Assembly (NCBI GenBank): GCA_023416335.1 | Contig: JAEZHY010000113.1 | Span: 1-64,000, forward strand | Direction of reading: 5' to 3' | Length of the DNA stretch: 64,000 bases | From: Pseudomonadota bacterium | Lineage (GTDB): Bacteria > Desulfobacterota > Syntrophobacteria > Syntrophobacterales > Syntrophobacteraceae | Shown: positions 25,636-34,337 of the stretch, piece by piece | Layout: each line of letters starts with the position of its first letter | Position numbering within the stretch: the first letter of the stretch is position 1 | Notes under the pieces: generated by a model | Database searches by the model: none | The model's input: the letters and a program-made list of their open reading frames with translations, nothing else | What the model was told of the DNA's origin: nothing | Program-made: the position numbers and the translations under genes

Positions 25636-26606
25636 CTCGGAACGGCTATCTCCTGGAGCATTGACTCGATTACTTCCGACGCCGTAAGCCCCTGGATTTC
25701 GTATTCCGGACGGAGAATCAGGCGGTGCTCCAGTATAGGGACGGCCAATGCTTTTATATCGTCAGGCGTGACGAAATCGCGTCCGGAAAGGGCGGCATAA
25801 GCGCGGGCCGCAAGCAGGAGTCCCTGTGTGGCCCTGGGTCCCGCCCCCAGCAGCACAGCATGGTGCTCACGTCCGGCGCGCACGATATCGAGAAGGTAGC
25901 CGATCAGTTCCTCGCGAATCGTAATTCCCTGTAGGCTTTTCTGAAGCTCGCCCAACTCCTTTGCCTGGATCACCCGCCGAAGCGACTCGCCGGCCAGAAC
26001 GTCTTCGGGCGTATCGGAGCCCAGCATGCGTTTTGCCAGCGTCAGCTCTTCATCCCGGTTTGGGCCGTTCATCTGGATTTTGAGCATGAAACGGTCCTTC
26101 TGGGCTTCCGGGAGCTGGTAAGTACCTTCGAATTCGACCGGGTTCTGGGTGGCGAAAACGATGAAATCGGGGGGCAGGGCATACGTCCTGCGATCGATCG
26201 TCACGGTTCTTTCCTGCATGCCCTGCAATAGGGCCGACTGGGTCTTGGCCGGAGCGCGGTTGATTTCGTCGGCCAAAAGGAAGTTCGTAAAGATTGGACC
26301 GCGAGCGAGGACAAATTCATTGGCTTTCATGTTGAAAATATGTGTTCCGGTTATATCCGCGGGCATGAGGTCGGGAGTGAACTGTATCCGTGCGAATTCC
26401 CCGCTGAAGATATGCGCCAGGGTGCGGACAAGCAGGGTCTTTCCCACACCGGGCACGCCTTCGACGAGGGCATGCCGGCCGGTGAGCACGGCCACTAGGG
26501 CCAGGTCGATTACTTCCTCCTGTCCGATTATGACCTTGGCCATCTCCTGCCTGGCCTCCTTCAGTATTTCCCTTAAACGCAACGTGTCGCCGTTTTGGTC
26601 GTTCAT
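25632..26606 (-). CDS. MoxR-family AAA+ ATPase
   Basis: 324-residue chaperone-like ATPase. Walker A is GVPGVGKTLLVR near residue 45, and Walker B with sensor is LLADEINRAPAKTQSALLQ near 110. Sensor 1 is FATQNPVEFEGTYQLPEAQ, and the C-terminal lid has PRATQGLLLAARAYA. The family remodels or loads partner proteins, normally the VWA or DUF58 protein encoded next to it. It overlaps both neighbours by 4 bp. Starts at MNDQNGDTLRLR with a helix before the core. Confidence 0.95.
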   Translation of the reverse strand: MNDQNGDTLRLREILKEARQEMAKVIIGQEEVIDLALVAVLTGRHALVEGVPGVGKTLLVRTLAHIFSGEFARIQFTPDLMPADITGTHIFNMKANEFVLARGPIFTNFLLADEINRAPAKTQSALLQGMQERTVTIDRRTYALPPDFIVFATQNPVEFEGTYQLPEAQKDRFMLKIQMNGPNRDEELTLAKRMLGSDTPEDVLAGESLRRVIQAKELGELQKSLQGITIREELIGYLLDIVRAGREHHAVLLGAGPRATQGLLLAARAYAALSGRDFVTPDDIKALAVPILEHRLILRPEYEIQGLTASEVIESMLQEIAVPR

Positions 26607-27868
26607 TTGAATTTCCTGTCCGATAGGTTCTGTGCGATTTCCCGATAAAGAGCCACGGCATTCCTGCCTGCTCCGGACTTGTCCACTGCGGATTCGATAA
26701 GCTCACGAACGAGGCGGACCTTTTCCCGGTTCTCGCGGCCGGTTCGGCCGATGCCTTTTTCCCATTCATCGAAACAGACTGTGAGAAGGCCGCCGGGTTC
26801 TATATTTCTCTTGAGCAGACCGACGAGACCGCCTAGCTGGTCCATGTCGGAAACGACACTCCCGTTTTCCTGCTTTCCAGTCCGTGCCGGAAGCCGCGGG
26901 ACGGAGTTTCGCCACACAAAAAGCCCGGCCAGGAGGACCAAACCTCCCAGCAAGCCGTGCAGCCGATATTTCCTCACCAGAAACATTATGCCCGGGTTTT
27001 CTTTCACCCCGAGGTGATACTCATCGAAAACGATGGAAGCGTTTCCGCCGGCAAGCCAGGCGAGCAGACCGGAATACCGCTCCTTCAGCATGGCTTCGTT
27101 GCTGAAAAAATAGGAGTCGGCGACAAGGACGATGCTCCCGGCGCCCAGGGAACGCTCGATGACGATCGGCTTGTCTTCCGCTGCATAGAGGACGCGCCAT
27201 TCCGGGCCAAGCTTATCGAAGTAGAGCAGGGTGTGGAGCGACAGGTCTGTCGGCAAACCTTCGACCTGTTCTTTCCGTTGCGCTTTGAATTGAACCTCTT
27301 GCCCTGCTTTGGGCGCCGTAGCGTATGCTGGGAATACACCCAGTTTTTCAGACAGAGATGGAGGAATATCTGCTTTTGCGAGTTCTTCCTTTGCCGGTTC
27401 TTCCGGTTTCTCACCTTCCGTCTGCTGAGTTTCTTCGGCGGTTTTCTCTTCCGCCTTTTCCGCTTTCCCGGTGCTCTTGAGCGCAAAAGGTTTCTTATGG
27501 ACGGGCTCAAAGGAAATGACCAATCTTGACCCGTTTTCCGCCAGCGATTGGAGTTGGTCCGGCGTCTTGTCGAGGGGATAGGCGAGATTAAGGGACCCCG
27601 GTCTGAGTCCGAGGCGGAAGAGGGTTATCGGCCCGGTTCCCGAGAGTTTTGAAATCTCCCTGTAATGGCGTGAGCAGGAAATGTCCGGAACGTTTTCCAA
27701 CGCACGGTAGAAAGCCTTTGTCCCGAGCGGGTCGGAACGCAGAGACGAATAGGCGGGGAATACGTCACCCGCCCCGAAGCGCAGGCTAAAGAGGGCGAAA
27801 AGGCCGGCTGTGAAAGCGCCCAGAAGGAGAACGAGCAGTAGAGCGGAGAGTTTATTGCTCGTGCGCAT
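26603..27868 (-). CDS. DUF4350-containing membrane protein
   Basis: 421-residue protein with an N-terminal helix (about 8-28), a periplasmic DUF4350-like domain, and a second helix near 300-320. YSSLRSDPLGTKAFYRALEN is typical of the start of the domain. Residues about 135-165 are a low-complexity Glu/Lys stretch (EKAEEKTAEETQQTEGEKPE), probably a flexible linker. The C-terminal ~90 residues are cytoplasmic and helical. DUF4350 proteins accompany MoxR and DUF4129 proteins in many bacteria. Its start overlaps the end of the next upstream gene by 17 bp. Confidence 0.85.
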   Translation of the reverse strand: MRTSNKLSALLLVLLLGAFTAGLFALFSLRFGAGDVFPAYSSLRSDPLGTKAFYRALENVPDISCSRHYREISKLSGTGPITLFRLGLRPGSLNLAYPLDKTPDQLQSLAENGSRLVISFEPVHKKPFALKSTGKAEKAEEKTAEETQQTEGEKPEEPAKEELAKADIPPSLSEKLGVFPAYATAPKAGQEVQFKAQRKEQVEGLPTDLSLHTLLYFDKLGPEWRVLYAAEDKPIVIERSLGAGSIVLVADSYFFSNEAMLKERYSGLLAWLAGGNASIVFDEYHLGVKENPGIMFLVRKYRLHGLLGGLVLLAGLFVWRNSVPRLPARTGKQENGSVVSDMDQLGGLVGLLKRNIEPGGLLTVCFDEWEKGIGRTGRENREKVRLVRELIESAVDKSGAGRNAVALYREIAQNLSDRKFK

Positions 27869-29516
27869 CGGCCGTTATCCGTTTGTAGTTGCCGAGAAAC
27901 TTGACCGCCGCGTCCTTTTGGACCTCGTGTAGTCCGTACCAGATCCTTTCCAGGATTCGCAGGTTTTCGGAAAAAGGCTCGATGATGCCCGGCATGCTGT
28001 GCGCGCGCCTTTTGAGTTCCCTTTCGTAATCGAGGTTGGATTTGAAACGCGCGAGCGTAAGCAGATTCCGCTCTGCAAGATTGGCCAGGGTTGCGAAGTA
28101 GAAGGCTCGCAGAGCCGGGCGGAGTTCGCCCTTCCGAACCAGTTCCCTTGCCATATCGTGCCAGCCTCCCGACGGCAGGTCGCTTGCCGCGGTGCTTTCA
28201 TCAGAGAGGTCGGGGTCGATTCTGATCGATGCGGCATCGCCCGGCGAAATAACACGCCGTGCTCTTGCTCTCATAATGTGCCGGAAAATCAGGAACAGCG
28301 CATAGAGTACTATACCGGCAAGGGCGGCCAGGAGCCACGGCTTCACATTGGCGGGGACGCTCTCTCCGGGAGGACTTTTTCCTCTGTCTTCCGGCATGTG
28401 CTTTTCGATCCAGTCCCATATCCGCTTCACCGTCTTGCATATCCAGTCCCAAGCCTTGCCCATCCATTTTCGAATTGAGTCCAGTGCCTGGGAGAGAAAT
28501 CCGGAGGAGTCCTCTTTTTCAGGCTTCTTCTCCCGGGGAAGACGCCAAGTGTAGTCGATTTTACCTATCTCTTCAGAAATTGCCCTGTCGAGCTTATCCG
28601 CGGAGATTACGTTGGCATGATCCGCTTTAGGCGTCGCCTCCGCGGCCGCGGAGGCTGCGCAAAGAAGAAAAGCTGCCGGGAAGACGATCGACAGGCAGAG
28701 AATGCTTTTGGCCCTGCGGGGCAGGCGCCTCAGTTCGGCCAGCAGGTCTTCTCCCGAATACAGGGAGAGGCCGTAATAACATCGGAGTACATAGGCCGCC
28801 TTCACCAGGGGATTCAGGCAGAGGTATGTTAGGCCGGCTATGGAGATCCAGAAGGTGGAGTTGAAGAGGTAATGATTGCTCCGGGATAATACGGTTTCGA
28901 TACCCAGGAAGATCCTCAGCCCCATCGGAAGCAGATAGAAAGCGATTGCCAGGTTCATGAAGACGAAGGTCGAAAAAAGGGCTAGTATCCCTATCATCCT
29001 GTGATTTTGTCCGGGCCACAGGGCGGCCTGCCGCCAAGCGTTACGGATGCTGTCTTTCAGAGGCATTTCTCCGTCTCCGGTAACACCCACGTTGTGGAAA
29101 AACGCGTAGCACCATCCGAACGGCAGGAGTATGAGCAGAGCCGGCGGAAAGACGAGGAAGATCCAGGGGACGGCAGCAGTTTGTATGCACAGGACCCGGA
29201 TAATTCTGCCCGTATTCCAGGGAACCGGCGGAGCATCTCCGAGGAACGCTTTCAGACGCGAGGTGAAAGCGGTCTGCCAGAATTTCATCCACAGAAAGAG
29301 ACATGCGAGGCAGGCGGAAAACGGAATCAGATGGGCCTGGGCATTTCCGCCGGCGCTCATATCGGCCCAGTAGAAAAGAAAACCGAGAACAAAGGGCAAT
29401 GTGCCGAGAAAGTAACAGAGCAATGCGCCGATGGGTGCAAGCCGGAGCAGATGAGTTGCCTCTTCGAGTATTTCCAGTGCCCCTTTTTCGTTGCGGGACA
29501 GATTCGGCGGGCTCAT
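27852..29516 (-). CDS. Membrane protein with C-terminal DUF4129-like domain
   Basis: 554-residue membrane protein. The N-terminal half has about six hydrophobic segments, including LLCYFLGTLPFVLGFLFYWA and AAVPWIFLVFPPALLILLPF. After a ~100-residue soluble part comes a single helix near 395-412, then a C-terminal domain with RKGELRPALRAFYFATLANL and LTLARFKSNLDYERELKR, a DUF4129-like pattern. In related clusters DUF4129 and transglutaminase proteins appear with MoxR/DUF58. The start overlaps the preceding zinc-finger gene by 4 bp. Confidence 0.8.
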   Translation of the reverse strand: MSPPNLSRNEKGALEILEEATHLLRLAPIGALLCYFLGTLPFVLGFLFYWADMSAGGNAQAHLIPFSACLACLFLWMKFWQTAFTSRLKAFLGDAPPVPWNTGRIIRVLCIQTAAVPWIFLVFPPALLILLPFGWCYAFFHNVGVTGDGEMPLKDSIRNAWRQAALWPGQNHRMIGILALFSTFVFMNLAIAFYLLPMGLRIFLGIETVLSRSNHYLFNSTFWISIAGLTYLCLNPLVKAAYVLRCYYGLSLYSGEDLLAELRRLPRRAKSILCLSIVFPAAFLLCAASAAAEATPKADHANVISADKLDRAISEEIGKIDYTWRLPREKKPEKEDSSGFLSQALDSIRKWMGKAWDWICKTVKRIWDWIEKHMPEDRGKSPPGESVPANVKPWLLAALAGIVLYALFLIFRHIMRARARRVISPGDAASIRIDPDLSDESTAASDLPSGGWHDMARELVRKGELRPALRAFYFATLANLAERNLLTLARFKSNLDYERELKRRAHSMPGIIEPFSENLRILERIWYGLHEVQKDAAVKFLGNYKRITADAHEQ

Positions 29517-29821
29517 TTCAGCGGAAAGAGAGATTCATGAAAGTTGGCGGGAATCCTCAGAAGGATTTTCCCGAGGTAATAGAGGACTGCCCAGAGGACC
29601 ATGAAACTCATAAGACACCATGCCCCGCCGAGCAATCTGCCGAGATCCGACAGCTTCGAGCGTGGAGAACGCACGAGGGTTGCAAGGCACCGGGCGCAGA
29701 TTACGCGTTCGTCGTGTTCGGTAATGCATTCGCGGCAGAAAGTGCGCGAGCACTGCGGACAGCGTGCAACGGCTTCCCGGTCTGCGTGATTGAAACAGCG
29801 GAGATGGGATATCCCGCTCAT
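29513..29821 (-). CDS. Small B-box-type zinc-finger membrane protein
   Basis: 102-residue protein with an N-terminal treble-cysteine region: CFNHADREAVARCPQCSRTF followed by CRECITEHDERVICARC, a B-box-like Cys/His pattern that should bind two zinc ions. One hydrophobic helix follows near 72-92 (LMSFMVLWAVLYYLGKILL). The frame extends upstream to 29,917 inside the next gene, but the ATG at 29,821 gives the same ATGA overlap seen elsewhere in this operon and starts just before the zinc finger. Function is unknown; a related zinc-finger/membrane layout recurs at 30,867-31,454. Confidence 0.78.
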   Translation of the reverse strand: MSGISHLRCFNHADREAVARCPQCSRTFCRECITEHDERVICARCLATLVRSPRSKLSDLGRLLGGAWCLMSFMVLWAVLYYLGKILLRIPANFHESLFPLK

Positions 29822-30855
29822 ATCCCGGCGCCGTCCCGGAGCGCTCCCGCAGAGTGCGAAACGGCATTTCCGGGCGATCGCATGCGGATAATTCCCAGAA
29901 TTCCCAGAATGCCGCACAAGGACAGAACCACCATAAATCCTATGAAAACCTTGATCATAAGGGGATTATCGGCGGGAGTAACCCGTGCCATGGTCGATAT
30001 AAGGGCATCCTGGTCCCTGAACAGAGCTTTGGTGTGATGCCGAACCAGATACAGGATAAAATATACATAGCCGGTCAGAATGCTGAGTGTGCATACGGCG
30101 AGGGCGGTCCAGGTCATTCCCCGGACCGGTCCGGTAACGGCATTTCCTTTCTGCCTGATCAGGGCCGTAATGAGCAGGATGAGAAGGGCGGTTGTCTCGA
30201 AACCGAAGAGAGCCAGAACAGGGCGGCTCGGCGAATAACACTGAATGCATGCGATTATTACGTGTCCGAGCAGCAGGCCGAAGGCGATCAGATGTACGCC
30301 GCCCCCGTACGCTTCCGGGAGTTGGCGCGGACTTGACGTTATCTGCCTGCCGGCCGCAACAGGTCCAGGCTGTATGCCTCCGGCATTGCCGGTCAGAGAA
30401 TGCATTTTGTCGGGAGAAAAGTCGCCCTGTGAGTCGCGGATCGAAGGCAGAATCTTTTCCAAGGCCCGCCGAGCTTTTTTGAGACGGCAAAGCGACGGCA
30501 GTTCGTGAACGGCAAGAGGCGTCTTTACGTGGCAGATGCAGGTCGGGCCAAGAACGGAATTAATGAGAAGCCCTATAAGCAAACCTGAGGCAATCGTCGT
30601 GCCGAATGCGGCCGCGCCTCCGCCCGCCGCCAGCAGTAGAAGGAACCCGCAGGCAAGTGCGCCCAGAACGATGTTCGTGTTCCTCCGGCGTGGAGTCCTT
30701 CGAAGCAGAATGGCCTGGATATCCTTGAAGTAGAAACGCTTATAGTTCTCCGTATAGCTGTTGGATTCCACGGACAGGATGTGGTCGTTACCCAGCCAGA
30801 GAGAAGCCTGGCGATAAAGGCCCCGTTTTTTCCCGGGAAGACGGGTATAGTTCAC
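29818..30855 (-). CDS. Membrane protein, unknown function (operon member)
   Basis: 345-residue protein. The first 60 residues are soluble and start with MNYTRLPGKKRGLYRQASLW, with a PH-like alternation (LGNDHILSVESNSYTENYKRFYFKDIQAILL). A double hydrophobic segment follows near 62-102, then four more segments between about 190 and 325. I recognise no named family. It overlaps the zinc-finger gene by 4 bp and follows the next gene by 11 bp, so it is translated with the MoxR operon. Confidence 0.75.
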   Translation of the reverse strand: MNYTRLPGKKRGLYRQASLWLGNDHILSVESNSYTENYKRFYFKDIQAILLRRTPRRRNTNIVLGALACGFLLLLAAGGGAAAFGTTIASGLLIGLLINSVLGPTCICHVKTPLAVHELPSLCRLKKARRALEKILPSIRDSQGDFSPDKMHSLTGNAGGIQPGPVAAGRQITSSPRQLPEAYGGGVHLIAFGLLLGHVIIACIQCYSPSRPVLALFGFETTALLILLITALIRQKGNAVTGPVRGMTWTALAVCTLSILTGYVYFILYLVRHHTKALFRDQDALISTMARVTPADNPLMIKVFIGFMVVLSLCGILGILGIIRMRSPGNAVSHSAGALRDGAGI

Positions 30856-30866
30856 AACGTGGATCC

Positions 30867-31454
30867 TCAGATGAGGCGGTTGATGAAGAACATGGCCCAG
30901 CCCGAAATCTGCAGCAGGGCAATCATTATGGCCAGCACGTACCGGTATTTCGTCCTGGGCAGAATGCTCGTGGGACGTTTCCAGTAACGGATGGCAAGGT
31001 AAAGAGCCATGGGCGCCGTAATGAGCGTTACCCAGAAAAACAGAAGAGGTATAAGGGAAAGGGACAGTGCGATCTGGTCATAGAGCGTTCTCTGCGTGAC
31101 CAGTTCCGTCATGCTTTCCTTGCTTTTGCCAAGTTCGAAGCATGCGGGGCAGAGCCTTTGGCCTGAAATCGATATTTCACAGAGGGAACAGAGAAAACGC
31201 CCGCAGTTCGAACAAGGCACCACTGCCTTCTTGTCCGGGTGGTAGAAACAGCTTGCCTCATCGTCTGTCTGAATGGATTCCCCAACCGTAACGGGATCGG
31301 CCCCGCGGAAGAAAGCCGGGAACACCGCAACTTCCAGTTCGGCTCCGCAGGACCCGCAGGTCATGGGCATCAGGGTGGTTCGGCCGGTACCGGCCAGGAC
31401 CGCCGCGCATTCGGGACAACGGATAAGGGTTTCGCTGTTTTGTCGAGCGATCAT
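30867..31454 (-). CDS. Zinc-ribbon/B-box membrane protein
   Basis: 195-residue protein. A first zinc ribbon is in IRCPECAAVL and MTCGSCGAELEV. A B-box-like cluster follows: CFYHPDKKAVVPCSNCGRFL then CSLCEISISGQRLCPACFE. Two hydrophobic helices lie near 128-150 and 170-190. It resembles the smaller zinc-finger protein of the same operon and may share its role. It overlaps the upstream RDD gene by 4 bp. The family is not named with confidence. Confidence 0.8.
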   Translation of the reverse strand: MIARQNSETLIRCPECAAVLAGTGRTTLMPMTCGSCGAELEVAVFPAFFRGADPVTVGESIQTDDEASCFYHPDKKAVVPCSNCGRFLCSLCEISISGQRLCPACFELGKSKESMTELVTQRTLYDQIALSLSLIPLLFFWVTLITAPMALYLAIRYWKRPTSILPRTKYRYVLAIMIALLQISGWAMFFINRLI

Positions 31455-32257
31455 TTACGGACTACCCGCGTATCGCAGATCCTATCGTGCAGTGCCCTCT
31501 TCTCCTGGTCGAAGGCTGCCATGATGTATCCTATCAAAAGGATTATGGAGCTGATGAATTCGGAGAAATGTCTGCCCAAAGCTCTCAGGTAGCTCACATC
31601 CCCGCCGTCGGCACGTACCACGACCAGGCCGCAGGCCATTTTACCAGGAGTGGCGCGAAATTTGCCGATAAAAAAGGTCGAGTAAGCAACGCCGAATCCG
31701 ACCGTGAGTACCCAATTGAGTCCGAAAGCTGCAAAATTCATCGAAGGTGCGGGAGCAGCGAAGGCAGTGCCAATCAGGAATCCGAGTGCATAGGTGGAGG
31801 CCTGAATAACGAGGCCGTCCATGAATTTTGCAAGAAAGCGCATCCAGAATCCCGCGAAGACCATTTCACCCGGCCGTCGAATGCCCTGCTGACTCATCTG
31901 GACGTAACCGGGTTTGCAGAGTGCGCAGACCCACTTCTCGCCGAACTTTACCATCATATCGCTCGCGAACATGTTCCCGCAAACTGAGCACGTTTCCCTG
32001 GGAACAACGTCCGGATCTTTTTCCGATTCGCCGGTGGCCGGACGATCTTCCATGCGTAACCGGTGGCTGAGTTCCGAGGGGGCCGCGTCGGGAGTATTCG
32101 CCGATTGGGGCGGAGCGGCAGGGGAGGAGGCCGCGGGCTGTTTGCTTATAAAGAATTGTTCCTTGCAGTTGGGACAGCGTGCATAACCGCCCTTTTCCGT
32201 AACCTTATCGTCCGGTATCTGCCCCTGGGTACCGCATTTCGGACATTCAACTTTCAT
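31451..32257 (-). CDS. RDD-family protein with N-terminal zinc ribbon
   Basis: 268-residue protein, first gene of the ten-gene operon. An MJ0042-type zinc ribbon starts it (VECPKCGTQGQIPDDKVTEK and YARCPNCKEQF). A proline/alanine-rich linker and a second Cys pair (CSVCGNMFASDMM...CALCKPGYV) follow. The RDD domain is C-terminal (GFWMRFLAKFMDGLVIQAST onward) with three hydrophobic segments. The ribosome-binding site is 'taaggggg'. The operon therefore begins and ends with RDD proteins. Confidence 0.85.
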   Translation of the reverse strand: MKVECPKCGTQGQIPDDKVTEKGGYARCPNCKEQFFISKQPAASSPAAPPQSANTPDAAPSELSHRLRMEDRPATGESEKDPDVVPRETCSVCGNMFASDMMVKFGEKWVCALCKPGYVQMSQQGIRRPGEMVFAGFWMRFLAKFMDGLVIQASTYALGFLIGTAFAAPAPSMNFAAFGLNWVLTVGFGVAYSTFFIGKFRATPGKMACGLVVVRADGGDVSYLRALGRHFSEFISSIILLIGYIMAAFDQEKRALHDRICDTRVVRK

Positions 32258-32453
32258 TTCGCCCCCTTAGGTGAATCTCAATACGTTATCCCGGAAATAT
32301 TGAGGAATTTTCGCATAGCCGAACTGCTCGAAGTAATGAATCGGCAACATTCTATCGGCTGTTTGTGGGGGGAGCTTTAGGAATTTTGGACAAACGTAGA
32401 AATCCATGCCCCGAGGCAAGGTCGGAGTTCAGTGGCTTGCCTTCTGAACGACC

Positions 32454-32507
32454 CATCTGCTGCACAGGGCTGAGTTGTCCTCGCAACTTTGAGCCCTGCA
32501 GCAGATG
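32454..32507. other. Long intergenic hairpin
   Basis: CATCTGCTGC-(ac)-AGGGCT pairs with AGCCCTGCAGCAGATG to give a 16-bp stem with a 2-base bulge. The loop holds a second 5-bp stem, AGTTG/CAACT. There is no T-tract. It lies in the 440-bp gap between the MoxR operon start and a response-regulator gene transcribed the same way. I see no gene in the rest of 32,258-32,697. It could be a structured RNA, a leader of the operon, or a strong terminator-like fold. Confidence 0.5.
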
Positions 32508-32697
32508 AGCAGATTTCGAAAGCCGGCACAAACGATCTAGCGCCGTCAATACCACCTCGTACGGGTGCCAAAGAACAGATTCAGGGTATTGAAAGGTGCT
32601 ATAGCGGAGGAAGTGAGCACTTGTATCCGGATATTATTTCGAGCAGCTCGGATGAGAGATTATCGTAAATATTCAAATAGATCATGTGCACCAAGGG

Positions 32698-33138
32698 TTA
32701 AATCAAAGCCGTCCTCTCCAGGTGCGGTTGTTTACTTCCGCTTTCTTGCGGCAGAATCTGCCGTACCGCGCTGAGCAGTTCTTCCGGCTCAGGCGGCTTT
32801 TCGATATAGGCCGCCGGTTCGGGGACCTTTACGCCTTCGAATTCGTCCATAACCTTCTGCGAATGGAAAAACGTCTTTTTCGACAGAGCCGAAACCATGA
32901 TAACGGGGACGTTTCTCAGGTCCGGGTCCTTTTTCACCTCGCGGTACATGTAGATTCCGCTTTCTCTTGGCATCATGATGTCCATGATGATCAGTTCCGG
33001 TTTGTGACTCCGGGCCATTTCCAAACCTTCCTGGCCGTTCGCGGCGGCAACAGGTTTGAAACCGCTCGTTTCGAGGAGCGTAGTCATAAAAACCCGAATA
33101 TCCTGCTCGTCATCGACTATCAAAACTTTCCTGGCCAT
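32698..33138 (-). CDS. Single-domain response regulator
   Basis: 146-residue receiver. Acidic pocket in VLIVDDEQD, phospho-acceptor in LIIMDIMMPRESG, VMVSALS-type beta4 (VIMVSAL) and lysine in AAYIEKPPEP are present. An insertion before the lysine (HSQKVMDEFEGVKVPEP) lengthens the domain, as in regulators that accompany Hdr or energy-metabolism clusters in Desulfobacterota. It has no output domain. It lies just outside the inverted repeat that begins the Usp-kinase-Hdr block, transcribed in the same direction. Confidence 0.9.
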   Translation of the reverse strand: MARKVLIVDDEQDIRVFMTTLLETSGFKPVAAANGQEGLEMARSHKPELIIMDIMMPRESGIYMYREVKKDPDLRNVPVIMVSALSKKTFFHSQKVMDEFEGVKVPEPAAYIEKPPEPEELLSAVRQILPQESGSKQPHLERTALI

Positions 33139-33204
33139 TGTCCCGTCCTTCCATATTAGAAATCATCTGCAAACCCGGCTTAATTCGAGTTGGAATTCCT
33201 GTAA

Positions 33205-33480
33205 TTCTCTTCGTACTACTATCCGTCATTTTCTTGTTTTTTGAGCTGGATTTTCATGTTGTCCGTTCTGTAAATCGATTGACATCAACCTCTTAGGCGC
33301 ACTTTAAGCCGAGGAGAACCGAACGGCACTTTCGTGTGTTTCGTACTCGTATCGCTCACCCAAAAACGATGGGTTGCGCTCCTAGGCTGTGTCGTAACTG
33401 ACCGGGGTTGGGATGGTTTTTATTCGACAACACGACACAGTCTCTCCGCTCCACCCATCCTTATCCCATTGTTTTCTTTC
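33205..33480. repeat. Long inverted repeat, left arm of the Usp-kinase-Hdr block
   Basis: The reverse complement of this segment aligns by eye with about 46,780-47,065. Shared landmarks are 'ttgacatcaacctcttaggc', 'gcgcactttaagc', 'gaacggcactttcgtgt', 'cgatgggttgcgctcct', and 'gacacagtctctccgctcca'. It has no gene. Inside it 'GTGTCGT' and 'ACGACAC' form short inverted arms. Confidence 0.85.
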
Positions 33481-33794
33481 GTGATTTTCGTGGTTGTGAG
33501 CCTTTGCCTTTCGTATTTTGGTTGCGGCGGTGCTGCCCCAAGAATTTCGTATCTCCGGCTCATCAATAAACGATGGGTTGCACTCCGAGACCGTGTCGTA
33601 ACCGACCGGGGCAGGGCTGGTTTTCATCGACAACACGACACAGTCTCTCCGCTTCGCCCATCCTACGACTACGACCTCATCCTATTTGTTTTCTTTCGTG
33701 TATTTCGTGCCTTTCGTGGTTAAGGGTTTTGTTTTTGAATTTTGGTTGCGGCTATGCTGCTCCAGGCCTTTCGTGGTTGGAGGCATTTTCTTCT
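33481..33794. repeat. Second dispersed-repeat copy beside the left arm
   Basis: The core module starts again near 33,570 with 'cgatgggttgcactccgaga' and runs through 'acacagtctctccgcttcgc' to 'tttcgtgtatttcgtgcctt' and 'ttttggttgcggctatgctg'. It is a tandem second copy in the same orientation as the left arm. The universal stress protein gene ends directly after it. Confidence 0.8.
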
Positions 33795-34292
33795 CTAGCC
33801 TCTCAGCGGGAGCGTAAACTGCTTCAGCGGGTTTCTTATCGCCATGACGTGGCAATGTGCATATTTCGATACGCTTGCGACCGTTCTTCCGCTCTCGGGA
33901 TCCTTAGGGCCTGATTTTCCCAGAGCGCCCATGACGATCAGATCGATGTTGTTCTTCTTTGCATAGCGTATGATTTCGATATCGGGCGCTCCGCAGGCGA
34001 CCACGAATTCATAGTTTTTGAAGTCCCGCATCCGGTCCTGATAGGCGCTCCTGAGCGTCCGCCGGGCTTCATCGGCGACTTCCTGATCGAAGAAAGCCTG
34101 ACCGTCGCGGGATTTGTCCTCCGGTATGTCTTCATCGACAATGTTCCTCGAATACTGGAACGGCGAATGTGGTACGTGCAGGATGTGCAGCTTCGCGCCG
34201 TATTTCTCGGCAAGATTGAGCGCGTGGAGGAAAGCGATATTGGCATCCTCGGAGAAGTCCGTACAGAACAGTATGTTCGTATAATTCAGCAT
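33795..34292 (-). CDS. Universal stress protein, UspA family
   Basis: 165-residue alpha/beta nucleotide-binding protein. N-terminal NILFCTDFSEDANIAFLHAL and the strand LHILHVPHSP are typical, as is DLIVMGALGKSG before the C-terminal strand. The ATP-loop pattern G-x2-G-x9-G(S/T) is only loosely matched (GALGKSGPKDPESGRT), so ATP binding is uncertain. It is the last gene of the kinase-Hdr block on the minus strand, with a 45-bp gap from the receiver-kinase gene. Confidence 0.9.
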   Translation of the reverse strand: MLNYTNILFCTDFSEDANIAFLHALNLAEKYGAKLHILHVPHSPFQYSRNIVDEDIPEDKSRDGQAFFDQEVADEARRTLRSAYQDRMRDFKNYEFVVACGAPDIEIIRYAKKNNIDLIVMGALGKSGPKDPESGRTVASVSKYAHCHVMAIRNPLKQFTLPLRG

Positions 34293-34337
34293 AACTTTCT
34301 CCTTTTTCCTTTCGTACAGTTTATTCAGACTTCGTTC

